A DNA stretch of 64,000 bases, taken from NCBI GenBank assembly GCA_002686705.1, contig NYYH01000014.1:8590-72589 (forward strand), written 5' to 3'. Each line of letters opens with the position of its first letter. Within the stretch, counting starts at the first letter, position 1. This DNA comes from Bacteroidota bacterium (GTDB taxonomy: Bacteria; Bacteroidota; Bacteroidia; Bacteroidales; F082). Below the pieces are notes generated by a model that saw only the letters and a program-made list of their open reading frames with translations, was not told the DNA's origin and did no database searches. The position numbers and the translations under genes are program-made. Positions 37,962 through 47,088 of the stretch are shown here, piece after piece.

Positions 37962-39488
37962 TTACTGAATTTCAGATTCTATGCTTATTCCGTCATATTT
38001 TGTTTCTTTTCCGCCGCTATATGATATTATAATTATCGGGAAACCACTTTCGTCAAACTTTTTCCAATCTCCATTTTTTCTTCCCATAACATAATTTCCC
38101 TGCTGCTTAATTTTCCCATTATCCCAATACCACTTATGTTCGCCGTTTGGATTATCATCGATAAATTTTCCTTCAAACCTAATATTACCTTCAGAATAAA
38201 ACGAGCTCCATAATCCATTGCGCATGCCTTCACTATAATCACCTTCGTCTTTGGAGTCGCCAACTTGATAAACCCAGTGCCCCTCTTTCTGGTCCTCTAA
38301 GTAATCACCTTGGGTAATTACATTTCCCTCTTTATCGTATTCTGTTAACATTCCGTCTCTTAGACCATTATAGAACTGTTCATTTCTCAGTATTTTTCCA
38401 TCACTATAATACCAGCGCCACGTACTGTCTGGCACGCCGTTAATATACTTGCCTGTCTCCTCAAGCTGACCATTTTTGTAATAATATTTCCATATACCGT
38501 CATGCAAATCATTTACATAATTACCCGTTGCTTTTAAACTGCCATCATTATAATACTCTTTCCAATTCCCCTGCTTTTGCCCAGCATCAGTAAATATGCC
38601 CTCTCCAATTATTTTTCCATACCTGAAAATAAATGATTTTTCAACCTGTCCCTGTTCATTATATTCTCTCCTTACCCCTTCCGGAATACCATCTTTTGTA
38701 TAAGTAGCAACCACTTTAACTTTTCCGTTGGGATAATAGTCGGTTCGGATATCTAGTTTTTGAAGTTCTTCGGCTTTTTCATATTTTTCACCATCAATAT
38801 ATTTTGTTGCTGAAATTAGATTCCCGTCTTTGTCATATTCTTTAAAATATCCATGTTTTAATCCATGCTTATAATTTCCGTCAATTAATACAACCAATTC
38901 ATCATCAGTAAACCACTTCCAGCTACCATGTGGCATATTATCAGAATCATAACGATTAATTCTTTCTCTATCAGTAATGTAGCCTTTTTTATAAGTTATT
39001 AATTGAATAATATTACCATCAATATTATATTCACGCGCCCTGCCTTCTTCAAATCCGTTAACGAAGGGTGTCCTTGATTTTATTTTCTTATTAGCGTAAA
39101 ATACTAATGTATTACCGTGTTTTACATCGTTAACAAAATTTTCTTTAATAATTTCGGCACCCTGGTGTGTAGTTCTAAAACCGTTTTTCTTTCCTGCTTT
39201 ATAAGTAATTTCGAGAAGTATCTTTCCTTCTTCATCATAAAATTTCCAAATGCTATCAAGATCAAAATCTTTTCTGTTTCCTTCTGATTTTAATGCTCCG
39301 CTTGAATAGAAATTTTTCCAATATCCATCAGGTTTTCCATTTCGCATGGTTCCTTCGCTAACCTTTGTGCTGTCCCCCTCATAGAAAATATTATACCCAT
39401 TGGGGTTAATCTTTACATCTTCTTGTGAAAATGATGAAAAGGTTATAAAAATGAATAAATTAAATGATATTATGCAGATTTTGTTCAT
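37962..39488 (-). CDS. Secreted YwqK/MORN-repeat protein
   Basis: 508 residues with signal peptide (MNKICIISFNLFIFITFSSFSQ). About 17 repeats of roughly 22 residues follow, of the MORN_2/YwqK type, for example GYWKNFYSSGALKSEGN, GNWKEYYNDGSLKATGNY and GIWKYYYKNGQLEETGKY. Databases often call these 'toxin-antitoxin YwqK antitoxin', a misleading name here since no toxin gene is present. Repeat proteins of this kind are probably envelope binding proteins. It starts 2 bp after the preceding frameshifted lipoprotein gene. Confidence 0.9.
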   Translation of the reverse strand: MNKICIISFNLFIFITFSSFSQEDVKINPNGYNIFYEGDSTKVSEGTMRNGKPDGYWKNFYSSGALKSEGNRKDFDLDSIWKFYDEEGKILLEITYKAGKKNGFRTTHQGAEIIKENFVNDVKHGNTLVFYANKKIKSRTPFVNGFEEGRAREYNIDGNIIQLITYKKGYITDRERINRYDSDNMPHGSWKWFTDDELVVLIDGNYKHGLKHGYFKEYDKDGNLISATKYIDGEKYEKAEELQKLDIRTDYYPNGKVKVVATYTKDGIPEGVRREYNEQGQVEKSFIFRYGKIIGEGIFTDAGQKQGNWKEYYNDGSLKATGNYVNDLHDGIWKYYYKNGQLEETGKYINGVPDSTWRWYYSDGKILRNEQFYNGLRDGMLTEYDKEGNVITQGDYLEDQKEGHWVYQVGDSKDEGDYSEGMRNGLWSSFYSEGNIRFEGKFIDDNPNGEHKWYWDNGKIKQQGNYVMGRKNGDWKKFDESGFPIIIISYSGGKETKYDGISIESEIQ

Positions 39489-39489
39489 A

Positions 39490-39983
39490 TTACCTGGCTA
39501 CGTTTCTGCCTCTAAGAACCCGCCGCTTCTTCTCATAATTTGAAATATATTCCTTATTCACCATAAGCATAGTATGGCTGCTGCTTGGAACAATGAAATA
39601 AACAGTTGTATCATATTTTACTGAACCAAAATTTTGTTTCCACATGTCGATCGTAAATCTCGCTTATCACCTTCCTCAAAAGCAACTCTTAAATACTCGG
39701 ATCCCTTTTTAGTAACAACACCTTTTGTTCTTTTAGGTATAATGATTTCTTCAAAATACTGACCGTTTTCAAAAACTATAACACCCTTGGCTACTTGAGT
39801 TTCGTCTTTGGTTAAATTCCTTTTTAAAACTATTTTATCTGAGTTATAAAACTGTACTTTGTTCACTTCCTGATGATTTTTATTAAGGTTGTCTCTCGTC
39901 TCTTTAGTAAACAACATAAGGTTTGAACATGATGATAACAGTATTAATACTATTACACATGTAGCTAAAACTCTATTTTTCAT
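39490..39983 (-). pseudogene. Lipoprotein gene with probable frameshift
   Basis: Frame A starts at 39983 (lipobox region LLSSC) and ends at 39618 after KRDLRSTCGNKILVQ. A second frame (-1) covers 39490-39645 and encodes a 51-residue tail MWKQNFGSVKYDTTVYFIVP... that ends 2 bp before the YwqK start. The two frames overlap where frame A becomes non-conserved-looking, so one protein of about 160 residues broken by a single-base lesion near 39640-39660 is likely. Alternatively, both are separate small genes. No slippery heptamer is visible. It follows nadA by 4 bp. Confidence 0.6.
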
Positions 39984-39987
39984 AACA

Positions 39988-40923
39988 TCAAATGATTTTA
40001 AGTTTTTTTGAAATATCAAGCATTCTTATTATCGGCTTTTTCGCCTTCTCCATCAAATCTTTATTCATAATTATGGCGGGTGTTTCATTTTTCAAAGCTA
40101 AGTATAATTTTTTCAATGTGTTCAATTTCATATAAGGGCAATCATTACAATTACATGTAGAGTCAGATGGAACTATTAAAAATTCCTTTCCCGGTGAAAG
40201 TTTTTGCATTTGATGAATGATACCTGATTCAGTAGCAACAATATATTTATTGGAATTATCCTTTTGGGTAAATTTTATCATACCTGTCGTTGATCCAATG
40301 TAATCTGCCAAGGTTAGTACAGGAGCATTACATTCTGGATGAGCTATTATACTAGCATCAGGATTGTCTTCTTTAAGTTTAATAATTGCTTCAGTTGTTA
40401 ATATGTCATGAACCTCACAAGTACCATTCCATAATACCATATTCCGCCCAGTAATTCTGTTAATATATCCCCCTAAATTTTTATCAGGTGCGAAAATGAT
40501 TTTTTCATTTTTAGGCAAGGATTCAACAATTTGAACTGCATTACCTGAAGTACAAACAATATCTGTAAGTGTTTTAATTGCTGCTGTGGTATTTATGTAT
40601 GAAATAACTATGTGGTCAGGATGCTTATTTTTAAATTCTTTAAATTTATCTTCAGGGCATGATTCTGCTAATGAACAACCTGCTTCTAAATCAGGAAGAA
40701 TAACCAGCGTATCAGGATTTAACATTTTTGCCGTTTCGGCCATAAAATGAACACCTGCAAAAACTATCAAATCTACATCAGCTTCGGCAGCTTTTTGCGC
40801 TAAACCAAGACTGTCTCCAACAAAATCAGCCAATTCTTGTATTTCGGGTATTTGATAAAAATGGGCAAGAATTAATGCGTGTTTCTCATTTTTAAGTTTT
40901 AATATTTCTGTTGTATAATTCAC
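39988..40923 (-). CDS. nadA: Quinolinate synthase NadA
   Basis: 311 residues. The 4Fe-4S cluster cysteines are in AGCSLAESCP, VCTSGNAV and CNCNDCPYMKLNTL. N-terminal ALILAHFYQIPEIQELADFVGDS is diagnostic. It condenses iminoaspartate with dihydroxyacetone phosphate to quinolinate for NAD synthesis. No nadB or nadC lies next to it in the window. Confidence 0.96.
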   Translation of the reverse strand: MNYTTEILKLKNEKHALILAHFYQIPEIQELADFVGDSLGLAQKAAEADVDLIVFAGVHFMAETAKMLNPDTLVILPDLEAGCSLAESCPEDKFKEFKNKHPDHIVISYINTTAAIKTLTDIVCTSGNAVQIVESLPKNEKIIFAPDKNLGGYINRITGRNMVLWNGTCEVHDILTTEAIIKLKEDNPDASIIAHPECNAPVLTLADYIGSTTGMIKFTQKDNSNKYIVATESGIIHQMQKLSPGKEFLIVPSDSTCNCNDCPYMKLNTLKKLYLALKNETPAIIMNKDLMEKAKKPIIRMLDISKKLKII

Positions 40924-41464
40924 TTCTTATAATTTGCAATTATAGTTTAAAGTTAAAGAGATAATTAATATTAACAATTATTTACATTTATATATTTTAT
41001 TAATAAAAGAAATACTTATTAATAATATCCGGTTAACTTTATTGATTACTTAATACAGTATTATTTTGATTTTACAATATATGTATTTTACTAACAATTT
41101 ACTTACAAAATATAACCTTATAATAAACTAACAATTAATAATTTGACAAAGTAATTAACATACAATAAATTTACACATTAGTGATAATTTTATTTACTAA
41201 TGTTTAATAATTCATGTTAACATCTGATAATATCTTTTGGTAAAAAACATCTATTTTATACAACATTAATAATTGATTTAAAGCAATGTTAATAAAGCCT
41301 TATTTATTACAAAGTTTCCAACAAAATTAAACAGATATTAACAACAAACTAGTTATAAATAGTAAATTTTTGATTGTTAAATCATTAGATTGTTTATCTA
41401 ATTTTATTTAATTTTTAAATATAATGATTTTCAGTTAGTTTAATTTTCAACAATAAAATTTGGC
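40924..41464. other. Long, extremely AT-rich gap between divergent nadA and rpiB
   Basis: About 540 bp with very few G or C, many TTAAT/ATTAA runs and no open frame. I found no clear DnaA boxes (TTATCCACA), no repeats longer than short AT words, and no RNA gene. It contains the promoters of the two divergent genes and could be an easily melted region; an origin role is unproven. Confidence 0.4.
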
Positions 41465-41472
41465 TACTTTTG
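41465..41472 (+). promoter_or_regulatory. Bacteroidota -7 element before rpiB
   Basis: TACTTTTG, 18 bp before the ATG at 41491. Confidence 0.45.
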
Positions 41473-41490
41473 TTCACTAATTTATTAACA

Positions 41491-41943
41491 ATGATAAAAA
41501 GTAGCACGGTTTTAGCTATTGCTTCTGATCATGGCGGATTTAAGATGAAGGAATTTATCAAAAGGAAGCTTGAAGATGCCAATTATAAAATTAAGGATTT
41601 TGGAACCTTTTCAGATGAAAGTGTAGATTATCCCGACTTTATTCATCCATTATCAAAAGCGATTAATGATGGTGAATATGATATCGGAATAATAATATGT
41701 GGAAGCGGTAATGGTGCTCAAATTACAGCTAATAAATATAATAATGTGCGAGCAGCTTTATGCTGGAACGAAGAACAGGCAATGTTATCAAGAATGCACA
41801 ACAAAGCAAATATATTGTCTATACCCGGAAGATTTGTTCCTTTTGATCAAGCATGGAGGATTGTCGAAATATTTTTATCAACCGATTTTGAGGGTGGCAG
41901 ACATTTGCAACGGGTAAACAAAATTTCTAAAATTTTGAAATAG
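41491..41943 (+). CDS. rpiB: Ribose-5-phosphate isomerase B
   Basis: 150 residues from ATG 41491 (a TTG seven codons earlier is also in frame, but would overlap the promoter). Family motifs: IASDHGGFKMKEFI at the start, VDYPDF, ICGSGNGAQITANKYNNVRAAL in the middle. It interconverts ribose-5-phosphate and ribulose-5-phosphate in the pentose phosphate pathway. lutB follows 10 bp later. Confidence 0.95.
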   Translation: MIKSSTVLAIASDHGGFKMKEFIKRKLEDANYKIKDFGTFSDESVDYPDFIHPLSKAINDGEYDIGIIICGSGNGAQITANKYNNVRAALCWNEEQAMLSRMHNKANILSIPGRFVPFDQAWRIVEIFLSTDFEGGRHLQRVNKISKILK

Positions 41944-41953
41944 TAATCGATAA

Positions 41954-43345
41954 GTGAAAAACAGTATTGAAAATAATTCATTTCTAGCAGCCTCTGAAAA
42001 AGTTGCATTTGATGAGGCGCACCGCGATAAGATAAAATTTAATATAGGAAAATATAATAATGCTGTTGACTCTGGTAAAAAGAATTATAGTAACCTTGAT
42101 ATCGCCAAAGAACGTGTTGGATTTTTCAAATACAAAGTTATTAATGAACTCGATCGATATCTAATAGAATTTGAAGCTAATTTTATTGCTAATGGTGGTA
42201 AAATTATATGGGCTGAAGATTCAGAAGAAGCCTTGGAAGAAATAATCAAAATAGCCAGAAACCATAACCTTAAATCTGCGGTAAAATCAAAATCAATGAT
42301 CACTGAAGAAATAGAGCTCAATGAAGCTTTAGAAAATTGTGATATTGATGTTGTAGAAACAGATCTTGGTGAATTTATTGTACAACAAGCAGGACAAAAA
42401 CCGTATCATATTGTTACGCCGGCAATGCATATGTCTAAAGAAGACGTGGCATTATTATACAACGAAAAGTTTAATACGCCTGATGATATGTCGCCTGAAG
42501 AACTTACTTTATATACACGAAATTATTTACGCGAGAAGTTCACAGATGCGGATTTAGGAATCACCGGAGCTAATTTCTTAATTGCTGATACAGGAGCCAT
42601 AGCATTAACAGAAAATGAAGGTAATGCCATGTTATCAATGTCGTTTCCAAAAGTTCATATTGCTATTGCCGGAATAGAAAAGATAATACCTAAACTTGAA
42701 GACCTTGATTTGTATTGGCCTTTATTATCAACTCATGGAACCGGCCAGGCGATGACTGTTTATAATTCGATAATTAGTGGGCCGTGCAAAAATGGAGAAA
42801 AAGATGGCCCCGATAATATGTATTTGATATTACTGGATAATGGCAGGGTTAATCTGCTTAAAGAGGAAAAACAACGTCAAGCTTTGTTATGTATTAGATG
42901 TGGCGCTTGTTTAAACGCATGTCCTGTATATAAAAATATTGGTGGTCATACATACAACACAACTTACAGCGGACCAATAGGTTCAGTAATAACGCCATAT
43001 TTGAAAAGCATGAAAAAGTATAAGCACCTAAGCTTTGCTTCATCACTTTGCGGAAACTGTACAACAGTGTGTCCTGTAAAAATACCCCTTCACGAACTAT
43101 TACTTGCTAACCGAAATCATGCTGTTAAAAAGGGCTTTCATACATTTTTTGAAAAAAGAAGCATTAAACTTTCATCGAGAGCATTGAAATCTAGAAAACT
43201 ACTCGATATGCTTACGGGTAAATCAAAAAACAAGTTATTAAAGACAGCAATTAACAAAAGCTGGGGTCCACGTCGTGATCTTCCTGAAATAGCACCAAAA
43301 TCATTTAATCAGCTTTGGAAAGAAAGCATGAACAAAGAGAAATGA
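41954..43345 (+). CDS. lutB: Iron-sulfur lactate-utilisation protein LutB
   Basis: 463 residues from GTG at 41954. The N-terminal LUD domain (TGANFLIADTGAIALTENEGN) is followed by two 4Fe-4S sites CIRCGACLNACPVY and CGNCTTVCPVKIPLH. LutB is the iron-sulfur subunit of the L-lactate oxidation complex LutABC. LutA and LutC are not present nearby, so they must be elsewhere or the protein serves another electron-transfer complex. It is 10 bp after rpiB, probably co-transcribed. Confidence 0.9.
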   Translation: MKNSIENNSFLAASEKVAFDEAHRDKIKFNIGKYNNAVDSGKKNYSNLDIAKERVGFFKYKVINELDRYLIEFEANFIANGGKIIWAEDSEEALEEIIKIARNHNLKSAVKSKSMITEEIELNEALENCDIDVVETDLGEFIVQQAGQKPYHIVTPAMHMSKEDVALLYNEKFNTPDDMSPEELTLYTRNYLREKFTDADLGITGANFLIADTGAIALTENEGNAMLSMSFPKVHIAIAGIEKIIPKLEDLDLYWPLLSTHGTGQAMTVYNSIISGPCKNGEKDGPDNMYLILLDNGRVNLLKEEKQRQALLCIRCGACLNACPVYKNIGGHTYNTTYSGPIGSVITPYLKSMKKYKHLSFASSLCGNCTTVCPVKIPLHELLLANRNHAVKKGFHTFFEKRSIKLSSRALKSRKLLDMLTGKSKNKLLKTAINKSWGPRRDLPEIAPKSFNQLWKESMNKEK

Positions 43346-43359
43346 TTTATAATTTGTAG

Positions 43360-44397
43360 TTAAAAATATTTAGCCTTCATTTTCAAAGAAACATTAACGA
43401 GAGCTATTAATACAGGTACCTCAACCAAAGGGCCTATTACTGCCGCAAAGGCTTCCCCAGAGTTAATTCCAAAAACAGTAATTGCAACAGCAATTGCAAG
43501 CTCAAAATTGTTACTTGCGGCGGTGAACGAAAGGGTGGCCGTTTTTTTGTAATCTGTTCCCATTTTTCGGCTGATATAGAACGATACAAAAAACATAACT
43601 ACGAAATATATAATTAACGGAATCGCAATACGAACAACATCCAGCGGAAGCTGTACAATATACTCGCCCTTTAATGAGAACATTACATAAATAGTAAAAA
43701 GCAAAGCAACCAACGTTAACGGGCTTATTTTTGGTATAAAACTACGCTGATACCAGCCCTTACTTTTTATCTTAATTAATGAGTAGCGAGTTATTATACC
43801 TGCGAGGAAAGGTATTCCAAGATATATTAAAACACTTTCTGCAATCTGGCCAATAGTAATATCTATTTCTGATCCTCGCAATCCAATTTTCTCCGGGAGA
43901 ATAGTAATAAAGAAATAGGCGTAAATAGAAAAGAATAGTATTTGAAAAATACTGTTGAAAGCAACAAGTCCGGCAGCATATTCGGTGTCACCCTTTGCCA
44001 GGTCATTCCACACAATTACCATTGCAATACATCTTGCCAGCCCAATTAAAATAAGCCCAGTCATATACTGTGGATAATCGTGTAAAAATATGATTGCGAG
44101 CGCAAACATCAACACAGGGCCAATTATCCAGTTTTGGACCATCGATAATAGCAAAACTTTCCGGTTACGAAATACATCTTTCAGTTCTTCATATTTTACT
44201 TTTGCTAATGGAGGGAACATCATAACAATGAGGCCTATCGCTATAGGTATATTGGTTGTTCCTTTATTAAAACTATTCCAGTAGGCTGCAATTGTAGGAA
44301 AAACATATCCAGAACCAACACCGATAAACATTGCTGTAAAAATCCACAGAGTTAAGTAGCGATCTAAAAATGAAAGTTTTTTAATTTGTGATGGCAT
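43360..44397 (-). CDS. acr3: ACR3 family arsenite efflux permease
   Basis: 345 residues, ten hydrophobic segments. Typical ACR3 strings are [21 protein letters not shown] at the start and [17 protein letters not shown], which contains the conserved Cys. [16 protein letters not shown] is the conserved helix near the end. It expels As(III) across the inner membrane. Its start overlaps the arsC stop by 1 bp (TAATG), so translation is coupled to the reductase that supplies its substrate. Confidence 0.95.
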   Translation of the reverse strand: MPSQIKKLSFLDRYLTLWIFTAMFIGVGSGYVFPTIAAYWNSFNKGTTNIPIAIGLIVMMFPPLAKVKYEELKDVFRNRKVLLLSMVQNWIIGPVLMFALAIIFLHDYPQYMTGLILIGLARCIAMVIVWNDLAKGDTEYAAGLVAFNSIFQILFFSIYAYFFITILPEKIGLRGSEIDITIGQIAESVLIYLGIPFLAGIITRYSLIKIKSKGWYQRSFIPKISPLTLVALLFTIYVMFSLKGEYIVQLPLDVVRIAIPLIIYFVVMFFVSFYISRKMGTDYKKTATLSFTAASNNFELAIAVAITVFGINSGEAFAAVIGPLVEVPVLIALVNVSLKMKAKYF

Positions 44398-44822
44398 TAT
44401 ATCAATGGTTTTAATAGCTCATTATAAAATATTGTAAAATCATGTTCTATTTCATTTCTGATTCTAATAAACTCATTCATGATTTCTTCATCTGTTCCAG
44501 AAGCTTCTGCAGGATCGTCAAAACCAAAATGAATAGTGTTTTTGACCTTTCCACCGAAAACAGGACAACTTTCCTTAGCGCCCCCACAAACAGTGATTAC
44601 ATAATCGAAGTCTTCCGACAAAAAATCTTTAACCGATTTCGGAAAATTAGTACTAATATCAATATTAATATCTTTCATAACGCTTATGGCCAACGGATGT
44701 ACACTTACACCAGGAACAGTACCGGCCGAAAAGACGTTTAAGCCCTGGTTGAAAGATTTCAAAAATCCCTCAGCCATTTGGCTTCGGCAGCTATTTCCTG
44801 TACATAAAATTAATATTTTCAT
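44397..44822 (-). CDS. arsC: Arsenate reductase ArsC, low-molecular-weight phosphatase type
   Basis: 141 residues from ATG 44822, which places the P-loop [15 protein letters not shown] at the N-terminus; a longer in-frame extension lacks support. The redox Cys pair is in [14 protein letters not shown]. It reduces As(V) to As(III), coupled to thioredoxin. It overlaps acr3 by 1 bp; no arsR is seen next to it. Confidence 0.93.
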   Translation of the reverse strand: MKILILCTGNSCRSQMAEGFLKSFNQGLNVFSAGTVPGVSVHPLAISVMKDINIDISTNFPKSVKDFLSEDFDYVITVCGGAKESCPVFGGKVKNTIHFGFDDPAEASGTDEEIMNEFIRIRNEIEHDFTIFYNELLKPLI

Positions 44823-44913
44823 TATTCTTGATAAAAACGGAGCGGTAAAAATATAAACAATAATCACAGAAACTTATTTATCCTGTTGTGAATTAACGTG
44901 AATAAAGAAAAAA

Positions 44914-44931
44914 TTGTTAAATAATTAATAA
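44914..44931 (+). promoter_or_regulatory. Imperfect Rex-type operator (candidate)
   Basis: TTGTTAA ATAA TTAATAA differs from the Rex consensus TTGTTAAnnnnTTAACAA by one base. It lies just upstream of the TAACTTTG promoter of the TlpA-like pseudogene. Because the region is AT-rich, a chance match cannot be excluded. Confidence 0.35.
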
Positions 44932-44948
44932 ACCTTAAAGGCTATTCG

Positions 44949-44956
44949 TAACTTTG
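44949..44956 (+). promoter_or_regulatory. Bacteroidota -7 element before the TlpA-like gene
   Basis: TAACTTTG, 22 bp before the ATG at 44978. Confidence 0.5.
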
Positions 44957-44977
44957 CACAAACCAAACAATTGTATT

Positions 44978-46102
44978 ATGCGAAAATTATTTTATCTCAT
45001 TTTAATCGTTTCTATTGTAATAGGAATCAGCACATCTTGTGAAAAACATATAAAACATAATTTTACTATTTCATTGGATATCGCTAAGGGCGACTCCAGT
45101 ATAATATATTTAAGCAAACGCGAAGGCGGAGAAATGGTAAATTACGACTCGGCCCAACTTATAAAGGGTATTGGTACAATTACAGGAACCATTGAAATGC
45201 CTGAATTTTATTACCTAAAGGTTAAGGACACCCGGACTTATTTCCGGTTGTTTGTTGAGGCGGGAGATATTGTTGTTCAGGCAGACATGGATGATCCGAA
45301 AAATCCTGTTATATCAGGATCTCTATCTCATGATAGTTTTGAGGCATATAACGATTCACTAAAAGAACTCAATGAGCAAACATCGTTGTTAAGCAAACAA
45401 TATGGCGTGGCACACAAAAATAACGATACTGTCCGAATGGCGGAAATCGAAGAAGAATACAACCTTATTGAGGGCGAAAAAACAGACTATTTAATAAAAT
45501 ATGCAGTTAACAATAATGACAATGTTGTGTCGGCATTTTTAGCTCTTAGTAACTCATATAAACTTGATCTCGAAGATCTTGACATAATTGTTGGCAGTTT
45601 TAACCCATCAATTGATTCAAGTTCATACGTTAAAAAGCTGAAAAATCATCTTGCCACATTAAAAAGAACAGCAGTTGGATAGCCATTTGTAGACTTTGCT
45701 CTTGATAGCCCCGAAGGAATCCCCATTCCTCTTTCATCTATTACTAATAGTAATTATGTGCTAGTAGATTTTTGGGCCTCATGGTGCGGACCATGTCGTG
45801 CAGAAAACCCCAATATTGTATTGGCGTACAACAAATTTCATGACAAAGGATTTGATATCGTCGGCGTATCATTTGATAAAGATCATGATAAGTGGGTAGA
45901 GGCAATTAAGGAAGACAGCCTTAACTGGACACATGTTTCGGATCTTAAATATTGGAGCTGTGCGGCAGCTGAACTTTATGCGATTAAAAGCATTCCACAA
46001 AACATTCTTATTGACCCTGATGGAATAATTATAGAAAAAAATCTTCGAGGACAAGAACTTCAAGACAAGCTTGCCGAGCTGCTAGGTCCTGTTGAGAATT
46101 AA
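44978..46102 (+). pseudogene. DUF4369/TlpA-like thiol-disulfide oxidoreductase, interrupted by in-frame TAG
   Basis: N-terminal part: lipobox (GISTSC), then a DUF4369 domain (ISLDIAKGDSSIIYLSKREG...). The frame stops at TAG 45680-45682 in TAVG-stop-PFVDFALDS. The same frame continues without further stops through a thioredoxin domain with WASWCGPCRAENP and AIKSIPQNILIDPDG to 46102. A Gln or Lys codon at this place (GQPFVDF) is normal, so a single C-to-T or A-to-T change explains the break. As read, the product lacks its redox domain. The intact protein would reduce disulfides in the periplasm. Confidence 0.88.
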
Positions 46103-46190
46103 GGCCTACAAAATCATTTTGTCAGCATATTTAAGATTAACTATTTTAATAATATTTGTAGTGATCTACCATTACACAAATAGATAAACT

Positions 46191-46724
46191 GTGCAAAACC
46201 TTATCAAAACAGAATATTATAGTTCACCAATCGGTGAACTTATTTTGGGTTCGTTTAATGATAAATTGTGTTTGTGTGACTGGCGTTACAGAAAAAAGAG
46301 AACTTCGATTGATTCCAGATTGAAGAACAGAACAAATGCCGACTATATTGAGCAAAGCTCAAACATAATTACAGAAACAATTGCTCAACTCACACAATAT
46401 TTTAAGGGTAATAAAATCAAGTTTAATATTCCGCTTCTATTAATTGGAACTGATTTTCAGAAAGAAGTTTGGGGGGCGCTACAGGAAATTCCTTATGGGA
46501 AAACAAACACCTATTTAAGGCTTGCAAAAGAACTAAAAAACGAGAAGGCAATTCGGGCAATCGCTTCAGCAAATGGTGCAAACGCAATTTCAATAATTGT
46601 TCCATGTCATAGAATTATTGGAAGCAATGGCGGCATGGTGGGTTATGCCGGTGGTTTGGAGGCAAAAATGAAATTACTAAAGCTAGAAAACGCACTGGTT
46701 GGAAACCAGCTTAGTTTATTTTAG
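46191..46724 (+). CDS. ogt: Methylated-DNA--protein-cysteine methyltransferase
   Basis: 177 residues from GTG 46191. The active-site motif IIVPCHRIIGSNG carries the acceptor Cys; the helix-turn-helix part is FQKEVWGALQEIPYGKTNTYLRLA. The N-terminal half is the short Ogt-type methyltransferase domain. It repairs O6-alkylguanine by irreversible transfer to its own cysteine. Stand-alone gene. Confidence 0.95.
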   Translation: MQNLIKTEYYSSPIGELILGSFNDKLCLCDWRYRKKRTSIDSRLKNRTNADYIEQSSNIITETIAQLTQYFKGNKIKFNIPLLLIGTDFQKEVWGALQEIPYGKTNTYLRLAKELKNEKAIRAIASANGANAISIIVPCHRIIGSNGGMVGYAGGLEAKMKLLKLENALVGNQLSLF

Positions 46725-46935
46725 AACAGAACCGGGGAACTAATAATCGCACCAATACAACAACTCCACCCATTAACCAAATCCCATTTTGAGAAAACTT
46801 GTATATCTTTAGAGATATAATTTGTCTTTCAATTATTTTACTGGTTAGCCACACAAATATGCGAACTGCAGAAAAAAGAAGCACCTTCAAAAGAAATATA
46901 AAAAAGCACCGAAGTATAACCAACAAGAGCTTGAT

Positions 46936-47088
46936 ATGTGTCGAAAGATTGATAACATGAATGACATAGTATATAATTTATTGGAAATAGGTAAAATACA
47001 TTTCTCTATGTCAAATTTTGATATGGCAGCATCCTTTTTGGTGGAGGCTCAGTCTATGATCAAAAATATTAATTATTTATATTCATGA
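46936..47088 (+). CDS. 50-residue protein translationally coupled to sigZ
   Basis: Small frame MCRKIDNMNDIVYNLLEIGK... ending in TGA at 47086-47088. It shares four bases (ATGA) with the sigZ start at 47085, the classic overlap of coupled genes. The product is predicted helical (IVYNLLEIGKIHFSM, FDMAASFLVEAQSMI), without signal or membrane segments. The in-frame ATG at 46936 is the first after a stop far upstream. I recognise no family. A role as a regulator of the sigma factor or merely a coupling leader is inference. Confidence 0.55.
   Translation: MCRKIDNMNDIVYNLLEIGKIHFSMSNFDMAASFLVEAQSMIKNINYLYS

Noticed and set aside
37962..39488. Toxin-antitoxin system suggested by the YwqK name
   Set aside because: No toxin gene nearby; the protein is a secreted MORN-like repeat protein.
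40924..41464. Replication origin in the AT-rich gap
   Set aside because: No convincing DnaA boxes or iterons; AT-richness alone is not enough, so kept only as a low-interest observation.
46711..46926. 71-codon minus-strand frame after ogt
   Set aside because: Overlaps the ogt end and lies opposite the sigZ leader; hydrophobicity reflects AT-rich sequence and there is no neighbour or promoter support.
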